Positions 1 to 12,090 of a stretch of 58,746 nt of DNA are shown piece after piece. The notes under the pieces were generated by a model, which searched no databases, was not told the origin of the DNA, and was given only the letters and a program-made list of their open reading frames with translations. Each line of letters opens with the position of its first letter. The first letter of the stretch is position 1. Position numbers and translations under genes: made by a program. The DNA is from Mycobacterium colombiense (GTDB taxonomy: Bacteria > Actinomycetota > Actinomycetes > Mycobacteriales > Mycobacteriaceae), in the NCBI RefSeq assembly GCF_003284935.1, contig NZ_QMEV01000032.1, positions 1 through 58,746 of the forward strand, written 5' to 3'.

Positions 1-1871
<1,871 letters not shown>

Positions 1872-1935
1872 CCACCGCCGACGACACGTAACGACGACGC
1901 AGAACGAAGTGATGAGGAGAAGGCGGTGAATCCGA

Positions 1936-3406
<1,471 letters not shown>

Positions 3407-3424
3407 GTCTGGACTAGCCCGGGA

Positions 3425-4006
3425 CTAGAACGCCCAGCTTCCCGAGCGCTGCACCACGAATCCGTGGTCGCCACTGGTGGTGTCCAGGCAGGCGACGAGG
3501 TTGTCGGCCCCCACCGCGCAGGTGACGTTGAGATAGGTCAACTTCTGGCCCGCCCCCAGCGATTTGGCGCCGGTGGGTAGCGGGGCCGGGTTGCCGTCGC
3601 ATCCGGCGTAGGACATGCGGCTCAGCTGGTAGCCGGGCCCCTTGAAGTCCACCGAACCCACCATGCAGTCCCCGGGTCGCGGACGGCCACCGGGGAAGGG
3701 GACGTCGTCCATCCCCGGCATGTCGCCCTTGCACTTGATGTCCTGCGACGGCTGCGGCACCGGCGGCGGCCCGCCGTAGAAGTCACACACCAGGGCGGAG
3801 CCTGTGGAGAAGCTGACCCGCGGCGCGCCGCCCGGCGCGCCGGCGCCGAGATAGCCGTCGGACGGCACCGGGATGAAGGAGTCGAGGTTGGGGAATCCCG
3901 GCGGCGGCTGCGCGCCCGCGGGCGGCGCGGACACCGCGATCGCCGACGCCGCGGCCAGCGCCAGGCCGCCGAGCACCCGCACGGTGACACCGACGACCGC
4001 ATGCAT
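3425..4006 (-). CDS. Small secreted protein, unknown function
   Basis: This is a 193-residue protein with a clear signal peptide: MHAVVGVTVRVLGG, an Ala-rich hydrophobic core, and a probable cleavage site near APPAGAQ. The mature part is rich in Pro and Gly, has a few cysteines and shows no catalytic motif I recognise. The reading frame extends upstream to 4126, but ATG 4006 puts the hydrophobic signal at the N-terminus. It sits where I remember H37Rv carrying dinF and the ugp genes, which are absent here. It is convergent with nrnA. Confidence 0.75.
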   Translation of the reverse strand: MHAVVGVTVRVLGGLALAAASAIAVSAPPAGAQPPPGFPNLDSFIPVPSDGYLGAGAPGGAPRVSFSTGSALVCDFYGGPPPVPQPSQDIKCKGDMPGMDDVPFPGGRPRPGDCMVGSVDFKGPGYQLSRMSYAGCDGNPAPLPTGAKSLGAGQKLTYLNVTCAVGADNLVACLDTTSGDHGFVVQRSGSWAF

Positions 4007-4064
4007 CAGTTGATCGTATGGCGTGGGCCCGGCCGGTGGGAACGGGCCGCCGCAGATCGCGAGG

Positions 4065-4814
4065 TCAGCGCACCTGCGAACGGCCGCGCGCCAGCACGGC
4101 CTCCCGGTTGGCGGCGATGTCGTCACCGCTGGTCCGGAACTGGCGGGCCGCCGCCGCCTCCTGCCACAGGCCGGCGCTGGTCTGCGCGTCGTCGATGCGG
4201 TGATACGACGCGAGCAGCGCCCGCACCGCGTCCTGGTTGTTCCCGACGATCGACGCCGCCACCGCGCGGGCGGCGGCCAGCAGCCGGTCGTGCGGCACCA
4301 CCTCGGTCACCAGTCCGGCGCGCAGCGCGTCGCTGGCGGACAGGTAGTCGCCGGTCATGCTCATCCGCCGGGCCAGCCCGATTCCCGCCTTCTGCGGCAA
4401 CCGCACGCTCAGACCCCAGGTGGGCAGCAGCCCCACCCGGGCGTGGGTGTCGGCGAATCGGGCGTTCTCCGAGGCGATCAGGATGTCGCAGTACAGCGCC
4501 AGCTCCAGTCCGCCGGTCACCGCGGCGCCGTTGATCGCGCCGATCACCGGCTTGGTCAGCGCCGGCCAGCGCGGCGAGATGTCCGGCAGCGCGGAGGAGC
4601 CCCCCAGCTCCTTGAGATCCAGCCCCGCACAGAACACCGGGTCGGCGCCGGTGACGATGATGACGTCGACGTCGTCGTCGGTTTCGGCGTCGGCCAGCGC
4701 CGAGAAGAAGCGGTCCCGCAGCGCCGAGGACAGCGCGTTGCGCGACTGCGGTCGGTTGAGGGTCAGGGTGCGCACTCGCTCGTCGGTGTCGATCAGCAGG
4801 ATCTCGTCGGTCAT
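4065..4814 (-). CDS. echA16: Enoyl-CoA hydratase/isomerase family protein (EchA16-like)
   Basis: This is a 249-residue crotonase-fold protein, expected to hydrate enoyl-CoA in beta-oxidation or related acyl-CoA chemistry. Visible features are FCAGLDLKEL (oxyanion region), NGAAVTGGLELALYCD, and the C-terminal trimerisation helices. ATG 4814 (MTDEILLIDT) fits the length remembered for M. tuberculosis EchA16. A TACGGT -10 element lies six bases upstream, suggesting a leaderless mRNA. The exact substrate cannot be read from the sequence. Confidence 0.9.
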   Translation of the reverse strand: MTDEILLIDTDERVRTLTLNRPQSRNALSSALRDRFFSALADAETDDDVDVIIVTGADPVFCAGLDLKELGGSSALPDISPRWPALTKPVIGAINGAAVTGGLELALYCDILIASENARFADTHARVGLLPTWGLSVRLPQKAGIGLARRMSMTGDYLSASDALRAGLVTEVVPHDRLLAAARAVAASIVGNNQDAVRALLASYHRIDDAQTSAGLWQEAAAARQFRTSGDDIAANREAVLARGRSQVR

Positions 4815-4820
4815 GGCTTC

Positions 4821-4826
4821 ACCGTA
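4821..4826 (-). promoter_or_regulatory. -10 element of echA16 (leaderless)
   Basis: TACGGT on the minus strand fits the mycobacterial TANNNT -10. It ends six bases before ATG 4814, the spacing expected when transcription begins at the start codon. Confidence 0.4.
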
Positions 4827-4902
4827 GCCAGTCGGCCGCCGGGGCGGCGGGCCGCCTTGCCGCCGGCCCATGCTCCGGGGAGCGGCGCCGGCGAGCAGCG
4901 CT

Positions 4903-4908
4903 TATCGT
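4903..4908 (+). promoter_or_regulatory. -10 element of the DUF2277-DUF1802 operon
   Basis: TATCGT lies seven bases upstream of ATG 4916. There is no convincing Shine-Dalgarno, so leaderless initiation is likely. Confidence 0.4.
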
Positions 4909-4915
4909 GGGAAAG

Positions 4916-5185
4916 ATGTGCCGGAACATCACCGAATTGCGCGGGCTGCGGCCGGCGGCCACCGCCGAGGAAATCGCGGCGGCGGCCCGCCAGTATGTGC
5001 GCAAGGTCAGCGGGATCACCCGCCCGTCGGCGGCTCATGTCGACGCGTTCGAGGCGGCGGTCGCCGAGGTCACCGAGACGACGACGCGGTTGCTGGCTCA
5101 GCTGCCGCCGCGGCGCCAGCCGCCCAAGACCGTTCCGCCGCTGCGCCGGCCCGAGGTGATCGCGCGCATGGCGGGCGCGAAATGA
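4916..5185 (+). CDS. DUF2277 family protein
   Basis: This is an 89-residue protein beginning MCRNITELRGL, the N-terminal signature I associate with DUF2277, followed by helical segments (EEIAAAARQYVRKVSG) and a Pro/Arg-rich tail. An in-frame GTG at 4907 exists, but ATG 4916 starts the conserved MCRNI motif and has a -10 at leaderless spacing. The function is unknown. The stop overlaps the ATG of the next gene (ATGA), so the two are translationally coupled. Confidence 0.85.
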   Translation: MCRNITELRGLRPAATAEEIAAAARQYVRKVSGITRPSAAHVDAFEAAVAEVTETTTRLLAQLPPRRQPPKTVPPLRRPEVIARMAGAK

Positions 5186-5754
5186 CCGTCATCACAACGA
5201 CCCCCGCGCTCAAGGAGTGGAGTGCGGCGGTGCACGCGCTGCTGGACGGTCGCCAGCGGGTGTTGCTGCGCAAGGGCGGCATCGGGGAGAAGCGGTTCGA
5301 ACTGGCCGCCCGCGAGTTCCTGTTGTTCCCGACGGTCGCGCACAGCCACGCCGAGCGGGTGCGCGCCGAGCATCGGGACCTGCTGACACCGGCGGCCGCG
5401 GACAGCACCGACGAGGAGCTGGTGATCCGGGCCGCCGCGAAAGTCGTTGCGGCGGTGCCGGTTGAGCGCCCGGACGGCCTGGCGGCCATCGAGGACCTGC
5501 ACATCTGGACCGCCGAGTCGGTGCGCGCCGACCGGCTCGACTTCCGTCCCAAGCACAAACTCGCGGTGCTGGTGGTCTCGGTGCTCCCGCTGTCCGAGCC
5601 GATGCGCCTCAGCCGGGCCCCGGAGTACGGCGGCTGCAAGAGCTGGGTGGAGCTGCCGGTGCAGGCTTCTTTGGCGGCGCCGGGGCGCCACCCCGTTCAC
5701 GACCAGGCGGCGCTAGCCGCGGTCGCGGCCCGGGTCCGCGACGCCGTTGGCTGA
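5182..5754 (+). CDS. DUF1802 family protein
   Basis: This is a 190-residue protein with the DUF1802 layout: ALKEWSAAVHALLDGRQ, then LLRKGGIGEKRFEL, a conserved LHIWTAESV segment and a C-terminal YGGCKSW motif. There is no established biochemical role. It is coupled to the DUF2277 gene through an ATGA overlap. Its 3' end overlaps the convergent CocE/NonD hydrolase gene by 42 bases, so the two transcripts would be antisense to each other there. Confidence 0.85.
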   Translation: MTVITTTPALKEWSAAVHALLDGRQRVLLRKGGIGEKRFELAAREFLLFPTVAHSHAERVRAEHRDLLTPAAADSTDEELVIRAAAKVVAAVPVERPDGLAAIEDLHIWTAESVRADRLDFRPKHKLAVLVVSVLPLSEPMRLSRAPEYGGCKSWVELPVQASLAAPGRHPVHDQAALAAVAARVRDAVG

Positions 5755-7437
5755 CAACTCGGCGGGCCCGACCGGCAACACCAGCCGGGAGCGTCCGTAG
5801 CGCACGGTGTGGGTGACCGGCGTGGGCTGCCGGCCGGTCAGCACCGGCTCGCCGGAGCCGAGATTGTGCGCGTAGCGCGGCGACCAGCTGCCGGCGATCA
5901 GCACCCGGATGCGCGAGCCGGCCCGGAAGCGGTGGGCCATGCCGTCGAGATCGAGGCGAACGATCTTCTCCGACTTCGGTTTTGACGCCGGGCGCAGCCG
6001 TCGATACGCCTCGCTGACGTTGCGTGACCGGCCCTTGGCGTCGACCTCGCTCACCCGCACGAACAGGTCGGCGTGCGGGCTGTCCGCGCCGTGGGCGAGC
6101 TCGACGACCGGGCAGCCGTAGACGTAGGAGTCCTCGGTGAGCGTCGCGCTGGTGAAGGCCAGCACGTCATCGCGCGATGCCAGCCGGCTGTCGTCGCGGT
6201 ATCCGCCGTTGGCGGACAGCAACGGGCCACCGGTGGTCGGTGTCGGATCGGTCGGGTCGTAGCGAAAGGTGGCGGGCGCCAACCCCTTCAGGGTGGGCGC
6301 GGTCTCACCCAGGTAGCCGCCGGGCCGCAGGTACAGCGCGCGTTCGGTGGTGGCGGGCGGCCAGTCGGGCAGGCTGCGCCAGCCGCCGCCCCCGCCGGTG
6401 ACGTAGACGCGCACGCGGCTGGGCCGGCGCGACGTGGCCGCGCCACCCAGGTGCGTGCCCAGCCAGTCCAGTGACTCCCGGGCGCAGGTGGAAAACCCGG
6501 TGGTGAGCAACTGGGTGTGCGTCCAGGGGCCGACGGTGAGCGCGACGTCGACACCGCGACCGCGCAGGTGCGCGTACTGCTGCAGCGTCTGCCTAATGAA
6601 GATGTCCTGCCAGCCGCCCACCAACAGCACCGGCACCTGCACCCGGTCCAGCGCCTGGGTGCACCGCAACGCATCCCAGAACGGGTCGTCGGGTTCGCTG
6701 TGTTCGACCCAGGATTCGAACCACGGTGCGCCGGTGCCCAGCACGCCGCGCGCGGCGTCGCCCAGCGGCACCGCGGCCGCGGCCTGGGCCACCCTGCGGC
6801 GGGTCTGCAGCTGGCGCAGCGCGGCGCGCACCCGCACCGGGTCCTCCTGGTGCGCCACCATGTCGCTCCACCCCAGAAAGTCGTTGATCGCGAATGTGCC
6901 TGTGCCCCAAGTCGATTCGTTGAAATCATGCGGACCGACCATGATGACGGCGGTGGCCAGCTCCGGCGGGGGATCCTGCAACAGGGCCCACTGGGTGAAC
7001 CCCAGATACGACATTCCGATGGAGGCGAAGCGGCCGGTGAACCATGGCTGCTCGCGCAGCCAGGCCACGGTGTCGGCCCCGTCGTCGACCTCGTTGGCCA
7101 TCGGCTCGAAGGCCCCGCCCGATCCGAACGTGCCGCGCACGCTTTGCAGCACGACGTGATAGCCGCGCGCGGCGTACAGCGCGCCGAATATCAGCGTGAA
7201 CGGAAACCCGCGTCCATAGGGGCCGCGGACCAGCAGGGTGCCAAGCGGCGACGCGGTCGCCGGTGCGTAGTGGTCGGCCACCAGCAAGACCCCGTCGCGC
7301 ATCGGCACGCGCTCGCGCGCCACGGTGTAGTCGGTGGTCTCCGGCGGCAGGCCGAGCAGCCGGGCGGCGGCCTTGGTGCCCAGGTGTCGCAGGGTGTGCA
7401 GCGCCGGCTGCGCGGGCCGGGTCATGGTCGTGCTCAC
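5713..7437 (-). CDS. CocE/NonD family hydrolase (X-Pro dipeptidyl-peptidase-like)
   Basis: This is a 574-residue alpha/beta hydrolase of the cocaine esterase / glutaryl-7-ACA acylase group, equivalent to M. tuberculosis Rv2800 from memory. Visible features are the GxSYxG nucleophile motif in IGMSYLGFTQW and the C-terminal jelly-roll region (RFRAGSRIRVLIAGSW) typical of the family. Three starts are possible: GTG 7446, GTG 7437 and ATG 7425. I chose GTG 7437 because AGGGTGAGG lies just upstream at good spacing. The substrate is unknown, with esters or amides likely. Confidence 0.88.
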   Translation of the reverse strand: MSTTMTRPAQPALHTLRHLGTKAAARLLGLPPETTDYTVARERVPMRDGVLLVADHYAPATASPLGTLLVRGPYGRGFPFTLIFGALYAARGYHVVLQSVRGTFGSGGAFEPMANEVDDGADTVAWLREQPWFTGRFASIGMSYLGFTQWALLQDPPPELATAVIMVGPHDFNESTWGTGTFAINDFLGWSDMVAHQEDPVRVRAALRQLQTRRRVAQAAAAVPLGDAARGVLGTGAPWFESWVEHSEPDDPFWDALRCTQALDRVQVPVLLVGGWQDIFIRQTLQQYAHLRGRGVDVALTVGPWTHTQLLTTGFSTCARESLDWLGTHLGGAATSRRPSRVRVYVTGGGGGWRSLPDWPPATTERALYLRPGGYLGETAPTLKGLAPATFRYDPTDPTPTTGGPLLSANGGYRDDSRLASRDDVLAFTSATLTEDSYVYGCPVVELAHGADSPHADLFVRVSEVDAKGRSRNVSEAYRRLRPASKPKSEKIVRLDLDGMAHRFRAGSRIRVLIAGSWSPRYAHNLGSGEPVLTGRQPTPVTHTVRYGRSRLVLPVGPAELSANGVADPGRDRG

Positions 7438-7488
7438 GATCCTCACCCTAGGGCCCGGCCGGCCGGTCGCGACGCGGCGCGGTGGAAA

Positions 7489-8076
7489 TCAGAACTTGTA
7501 ATACGGCGCGAGGTCGTTGGCGCGCTGCACGTTGGTCTGCATGCAGTCGACCTCGGGGTTGGAGTAGACGGTCGAGTAGTACAGCGCCTGCTGCAGCACG
7601 CCGTAGCTGGTCTTGAACGCGACCATGCACGAGTAGAACCAGTAGCTGTTGTGGTAGGTCGGTTTGAGCACCCAGTACTGCGCGGCCCGGTGACCCGCGA
7701 TCGTCGTCTCGACGGCGTCGGCGGGCAGCGAGGCCTCGTAGGTGCGCCAGATGATCGGCTCGACGGCCACCTGGTAGTTCCCGGCGTCGAAGTGGCAGCG
7801 CAGCCCGTCTTCGTGTTCGGGCGGTGTGAAGCCCAGCCCGAGGCGCTGGATGACGTCGAACGGGATGTCCTCGCAGGCGTCGAACGGGCGCGGATCGGTG
7901 GTCGCCACGATCGGGCTCTTCATCGTGGTCTCCATCGGCTGGGCGGTCGAGCGCAGCTCGACGGGCCGATCCCCGCCACCGGACGGGGCCGGGGAGCTCA
8001 CCAAGCCCACCGTGCCCCCGATGGCCGCTGTGAGCAGCGCACCCAGCGCCCCCATCAGACGAACATTGGCGAACAC
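7489..8076 (-). CDS. DUF3558-like secreted or membrane-anchored protein
   Basis: This is a 195-residue protein with an N-terminal hydrophobic segment (LMGALGALLTAAIGGTVGLVSS) that could be an uncleaved anchor or signal. The exported domain follows, with FDACEDIPFDVIQRLG and a later CHFDAG, the paired-cysteine pattern of DUF3558 proteins. GTG 8076 was chosen because AGGGGG lies about five bases upstream. M. tuberculosis Rv2799 appears to be the counterpart. There is no lipobox cysteine after the hydrophobic segment. The function is unknown. Confidence 0.8.
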   Translation of the reverse strand: MFANVRLMGALGALLTAAIGGTVGLVSSPAPSGGGDRPVELRSTAQPMETTMKSPIVATTDPRPFDACEDIPFDVIQRLGLGFTPPEHEDGLRCHFDAGNYQVAVEPIIWRTYEASLPADAVETTIAGHRAAQYWVLKPTYHNSYWFYSCMVAFKTSYGVLQQALYYSTVYSNPEVDCMQTNVQRANDLAPYYKF

Positions 8077-8221
8077 GACACCCCCTGACGCCCGACCGGT
8101 CCTTTCGGGGGAGTGTACAAGTACCGCGCGCGACGTCACAGGCAAACCTGAACTTGTTCTAACTCACCCGCTCGCCGGCCGAAATGACGCCCGCGAAAGG
8201 GGCCTGGCCGGGTCAAGTCGT

Positions 8222-8227
8222 TAGGGT
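8222..8227 (+). promoter_or_regulatory. -10 element of the metallophosphoesterase-pptT-truB operon
   Basis: TAGGGT lies eight bases upstream of GTG 8236, with no Shine-Dalgarno between. The divergent spacer 8077-8235 must also hold the promoter of the DUF3558-like gene. Confidence 0.35.
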
Positions 8228-8235
8228 GGTTATTC

Positions 8236-9213
8236 GTGGCTGGGCATACATCTGGGCGGGAATCGAGCAACGGTGGGCAACCGACACTGTGGGCGGTGTC
8301 CGACCTGCACACCGGTCACCTGGGTAACAAGCCCGTCACCGAATCGCTGCATCCCTCCCATCCGGACGACTGGCTGATCGTCGCCGGTGACGTCGCCGAA
8401 CGCACCGACGAGATTCGCTGGGCCCTTGACCTGCTGCGACGGCGGTTCGCCAAGGTCATCTGGGTGCCGGGCAACCACGAGCTGTGGACCACCACCCGCG
8501 ACCCCGTGCAGATCTTCGGCAAGGCTCGCTACGAGTACCTGGTCAACATGTGCGACGAGATAGGCATCGTCACGCCCGAGCATCCGTTCCCGGTGTGGAC
8601 CGAGCGCGGGGGACCGGCCACGATCGTGCCGATGTTCCTGCTCTACGACTACAGCTTCTTGCCCGAGGGAGCCACGAGCAAAGCCGAAGGCCTGACCATC
8701 GCCCGCGAGCGCAACGTGGTGGCCACCGACGAGTTCCTGCTTTCCTCGGAGCCGTACCCCACTCGCGAGGCGTGGTGCCGCGAGCGCCTGGAGATCACCC
8801 GCGCCCGGCTCGAAGAGCTGGACTGGATGACGCCGACCGTTTTGGTGAACCACTTCCCGTTGGTCCGTGAGCCCTGCGACGCCCTGTTCTACCCGGAGTT
8901 CTCGCTGTGGTGCGGGACCACCAAGACCGCCGACTGGCACACCCGGTATAACGCCGTGTGTTCGGTCTACGGCCACCTGCACATCCCGCGGACCACCTGG
9001 TATGACGACGTGCGCTTCGAGGAAGTGTCGGTGGGCTATCCGCGCGAGTGGCGCCGCCGCAAGCCGCCCAGCTGGCTGCGCCAGGTGTTGCCGGATCCGC
9101 AATACGCGCCGGGCGACCTCAACGACTTCGGTGGCCACTTCCAGATCACTCCCGAGATGCGGCAGCAGGCCGAGCAGTTCCGGGAACGGTTGCGGCAGCG
9201 GCAATCTCGATGA
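8236..9213 (+). CDS. Calcineurin-like metallophosphoesterase
   Basis: This 325-residue protein closely resembles M. tuberculosis Rv2795c. The metallophosphoesterase motifs appear in order: VSDLHTGH (DxH), AGDVAE (GD), PGNHELW (GNHE), NHFPL (H) and YGHLHIP (GHxH). It should bind a dinuclear metal centre. In M. tuberculosis this family member (PptH) is reported to remove phosphopantetheine from carrier proteins, opposing PptT. The stop overlaps the pptT ATG, which fits an opposed enzyme pair made from one mRNA. Confidence 0.93.
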   Translation: MAGHTSGRESSNGGQPTLWAVSDLHTGHLGNKPVTESLHPSHPDDWLIVAGDVAERTDEIRWALDLLRRRFAKVIWVPGNHELWTTTRDPVQIFGKARYEYLVNMCDEIGIVTPEHPFPVWTERGGPATIVPMFLLYDYSFLPEGATSKAEGLTIARERNVVATDEFLLSSEPYPTREAWCRERLEITRARLEELDWMTPTVLVNHFPLVREPCDALFYPEFSLWCGTTKTADWHTRYNAVCSVYGHLHIPRTTWYDDVRFEEVSVGYPREWRRRKPPSWLRQVLPDPQYAPGDLNDFGGHFQITPEMRQQAEQFRERLRQRQSR

Positions 9214-9890
9214 CGGGGGACAAGCTGGTGTCCTCGGTGCTCCCGATGGTGGACGGCCTGGCCTCCGCGGAGACGTATTCCGACCCGCCCGATCTCGCGC
9301 CGCTGCCCGAGGAGGAGTCGCTGATCGCCAGGTCGGTGGCCAAGCGGCGCAACGAGTTCATCACCGTCCGCAACTGCGCCCGCATCGCGCTCGGTGAGCT
9401 CGGCCTGCCGCCGGTTCCGATCCTCAAGGGCGAGAAGGGAGAACCCTGCTGGCCGGACGGCGTGGTGGGCAGCCTGACCCACTGCACGGGCTACCGGGGT
9501 GCGGTGGTGGGCCGCACGGACGCGGTGCGCTCGGTGGGCATCGACGCCGAACCGCATGACGTGTTGCCCGACGGGGTGCTGAACGCGATCAGCCTGCCCG
9601 CCGAACGCACCGAGATCCCGGCGAACCTGTCGGGTGATCTGCATTGGGATCGAATCCTGTTCTGCGCCAAGGAGGCAACGTACAAGGCGTGGTTCCCGCT
9701 GACCAAGCGGTGGCTGGGCTTCGAGGACGCCCACATCGCGTTCGAAGCCGACGGTCCCGGGTCGACGACGGGCGGGTTCGTGTCGCGGATCCTGATCGAC
9801 CCGGCGGCGCTGTCCGGTCCGCCGCTGACCGAACTGCGGGGCCGTTGGTCCGTCGAGCGGGGGCTGGTGCTCACCGCGATCGTGCTATGA
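9210..9890 (+). CDS. pptT: 4'-phosphopantetheinyl transferase PptT
   Basis: PptT transfers 4'-phosphopantetheine from CoA to carrier domains of Pks and NRPS enzymes and to the mycolic and siderophore pathways. It is a Sfp-type 226-residue enzyme with the Mg-binding motifs GIDAEPHD and [14 protein letters not shown] 9210 overlaps the preceding TGA. The C-terminus [14 protein letters not shown] is identical to that remembered for the M. tuberculosis enzyme. The downstream truB also overlaps (ATGA), giving a tight three-gene operon. Confidence 0.96.
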   Translation: MTGDKLVSSVLPMVDGLASAETYSDPPDLAPLPEEESLIARSVAKRRNEFITVRNCARIALGELGLPPVPILKGEKGEPCWPDGVVGSLTHCTGYRGAVVGRTDAVRSVGIDAEPHDVLPDGVLNAISLPAERTEIPANLSGDLHWDRILFCAKEATYKAWFPLTKRWLGFEDAHIAFEADGPGSTTGGFVSRILIDPAALSGPPLTELRGRWSVERGLVLTAIVL

Positions 9891-10780
9891 CCGAAAGCCC
9901 CAGCGGGACCGGAATAGTCGTCGTCGACAAGCCGGCCGGGATGACCAGTCATGACGTGGTCGGGCGCTGCCGGCGGATCTATGCCACCCGCAGGGTGGGG
10001 CATGCGGGGACGCTGGACCCGATGGCCACCGGCGTGCTGGTGATCGGCATCGAGCGCGCCACCAAGATCCTGGGCCTGTTGACCGCGACCACCAAGTCCT
10101 ACACCGCCACCATCCGCCTGGGCCAGAGCACGTCCACCGACGATGCCGAGGGCGAACTGGTGCGCAGCGTCCCGGCGCGCCGCCTCACCGGCGAGGCGAT
10201 CGAATCAGCGGTGGCCGGCCTGCGCGGCGACATCCAGCAGGTGCCGTCGACGGTCAGCGCGATCAAGGTGGACGGCAAGCGCGCCTACCGGCTGGCCCGC
10301 GAGGGCCAGGCCGTCGAGCTCGCGGCCCGCCCGGTGCGCATCGACCGGTTCGAGGTGTGCGCCATCCGCGCCGGCGGCGACGTCGTCGACCTCGACGTCG
10401 AGGTCGACTGCTCGTCGGGAACCTACATTCGCGCCCTGGCCCGCGACCTCGGCGCCGCCCTGGAGGTGGGCGGGCACCTGACGGCGTTGCGGCGCACCCG
10501 CGTCGGGCGCTTCGGGCTCGATCAGGCGTATCCGCTTGACGAGCTGGCGGAGCGGCCCCGGCTCAGCTACGGCCTGGACGAGGCCTGCCTGTTGATCTTC
10601 CCGCGCCGCGACCTGTCGTCCGACCAGGCCGAGGCGACCGCCAACGGCCGGTCGCTGCAGCCGGCCGGCATCGACGGCGTCTACGCGGCGTGTGATCCCG
10701 ACGGCCGGGTGATGGCGCTGCTGCGCGACGAGGGGTCACGCACCAAGTCGGTGGTGGTGATCCGCCCGGCGACGCTGTAG
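9887..10780 (+). CDS. truB: tRNA pseudouridine(55) synthase
   Basis: TruB makes pseudouridine 55 in the tRNA T-arm. The 297-residue protein starts [23 protein letters not shown] and has the catalytic aspartate in [13 protein letters not shown] and the later [13 protein letters not shown] motif. ATG 9887 overlaps the pptT stop. A start as early as 9644 would lie inside pptT and is rejected. It is the last gene of the operon; the 112 bases to ltp1 hold GC-rich sequence with no clear terminator. Confidence 0.96.
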   Translation: MTESPSGTGIVVVDKPAGMTSHDVVGRCRRIYATRRVGHAGTLDPMATGVLVIGIERATKILGLLTATTKSYTATIRLGQSTSTDDAEGELVRSVPARRLTGEAIESAVAGLRGDIQQVPSTVSAIKVDGKRAYRLAREGQAVELAARPVRIDRFEVCAIRAGGDVVDLDVEVDCSSGTYIRALARDLGAALEVGGHLTALRRTRVGRFGLDQAYPLDELAERPRLSYGLDEACLLIFPRRDLSSDQAEATANGRSLQPAGIDGVYAACDPDGRVMALLRDEGSRTKSVVVIRPATL

Positions 10781-10892
10781 CCGCCCGCGGCGCTGTCACC
10801 GCCGGCACTGTCACCCGCCCCGGCCGAACGGTTGGTTGGGCCACGTTGCACACTGAGTGCCTAGACCGCCCACGGTTCGGAAGGGGACAAGG

Positions 10893-12083
10893 ATGTCCAA
10901 CAAGGTCTACGTCATCGGTGTCGGCATGACGAAGTTCGAAAAGCCGGGCCGCCGGGAGGGCTGGGATTACCCGGACATGGCCCGGGAATCGGGAACCAAC
11001 GCGCTCGCCGACGCCGGCATCGACTACCGCGAGGTCCAGCAGGGCTACGTCGGCTACGTCGCCGGCGATTCGACGTCCGGCCAGCGCGCGCTCTACGAGC
11101 TGGGCATGACCGGCATCCCGGTCGTCAACGTCAACAACAACTGCTCCACCGGATCGACGGCGCTGTTCCTCGCGGCCCAGGCCATCCGCGGCGGCATCGT
11201 GGACTGCGCGATCGCGCTCGGTTTCGAGAAGATGCAGCCCGGTTCGCTGGGCGGCGGCGCCCAGGACCGCGAATCGCCGATGGGCCGCCACGTCAAGGCG
11301 ATGGCCGCCATCGACGAGTTCGCGATGCCCGTCGCACCCTGGATGTTCGGCGCCGCCGGCCGCGAACACATGAAGCAATACGGCAGCACCGCAGAGCATT
11401 TCGCCAAGATCGGCTACAAGAACCACAAGCACTCGGTCAACAACCCGTTCGCCCAGTTCCAGGAGTCCTACACGCTCGACGACATCCTGGCCGCGCGGAT
11501 GATCTCCGACCCGCTGACCAAGCTGCAGTGTTCGCCCACCTCCGACGGTTCGGGCGCGGCCATCCTGGCCTCGGAAAGCTTCGTCGACAGCCACGGTCTG
11601 GCCGCGCAGGCCGTGGAGATCGTCGGGCAGGCGATGACCACCGACTTCGCCTCGACGTTCGACGGCAGCGCCAAAAACCTCATCGGCTATGACATGAATG
11701 TCCAAGCCGCGCAACAGGTTTACGACCAGTCCGGGCTCGGGCCGCAGGACTTCCAGGTGATCGAGCTGCACGATTGCTTCTCGGCCAACGAGCTGTTGCT
11801 CTACGAAGCCCTGGGTCTGTGCGGCGAGGGTGAGGCGCCCAAGCTGATCGACAACAACGACACCACCTACGGCGGGCGCTGGGTGGTCAACCCGTCCGGC
11901 GGCCTGATCTCCAAGGGTCACCCGCTGGGCGCGACCGGGCTGGCGCAGTGCGCCGAACTGACCTGGCAACTGCGCGGGACCGCCGACAAGCGACAGGTCG
12001 ACAATGTCACCGCCGCACTGCAACACAACATCGGGCTGGGTGGCGCGGCCGTCGTCACCGCCTACCAGCGCGCCGAGCGTTAA
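10893..12083 (+). CDS. ltp1: Lipid-transfer protein / thiolase-like (Ltp1)
   Basis: This is a 396-residue thiolase-fold protein related to SCP-2 thiolases, equivalent to Rv2790c. The reactive cysteine region [19 protein letters not shown] and the C-terminal [14 protein letters not shown] motif are present. It probably acts in sterol or fatty acyl-CoA side-chain metabolism, but thiolase versus aldolase-partner activity cannot be decided from sequence. ATG 10893 follows AAGGGGA at good spacing. fadE21 starts eight bases after the stop, so the pair is an operon. Confidence 0.93.
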   Translation: MSNKVYVIGVGMTKFEKPGRREGWDYPDMARESGTNALADAGIDYREVQQGYVGYVAGDSTSGQRALYELGMTGIPVVNVNNNCSTGSTALFLAAQAIRGGIVDCAIALGFEKMQPGSLGGGAQDRESPMGRHVKAMAAIDEFAMPVAPWMFGAAGREHMKQYGSTAEHFAKIGYKNHKHSVNNPFAQFQESYTLDDILAARMISDPLTKLQCSPTSDGSGAAILASESFVDSHGLAAQAVEIVGQAMTTDFASTFDGSAKNLIGYDMNVQAAQQVYDQSGLGPQDFQVIELHDCFSANELLLYEALGLCGEGEAPKLIDNNDTTYGGRWVVNPSGGLISKGHPLGATGLAQCAELTWQLRGTADKRQVDNVTAALQHNIGLGGAAVVTAYQRAER

Positions 12084-12090
12084 GGGCGCC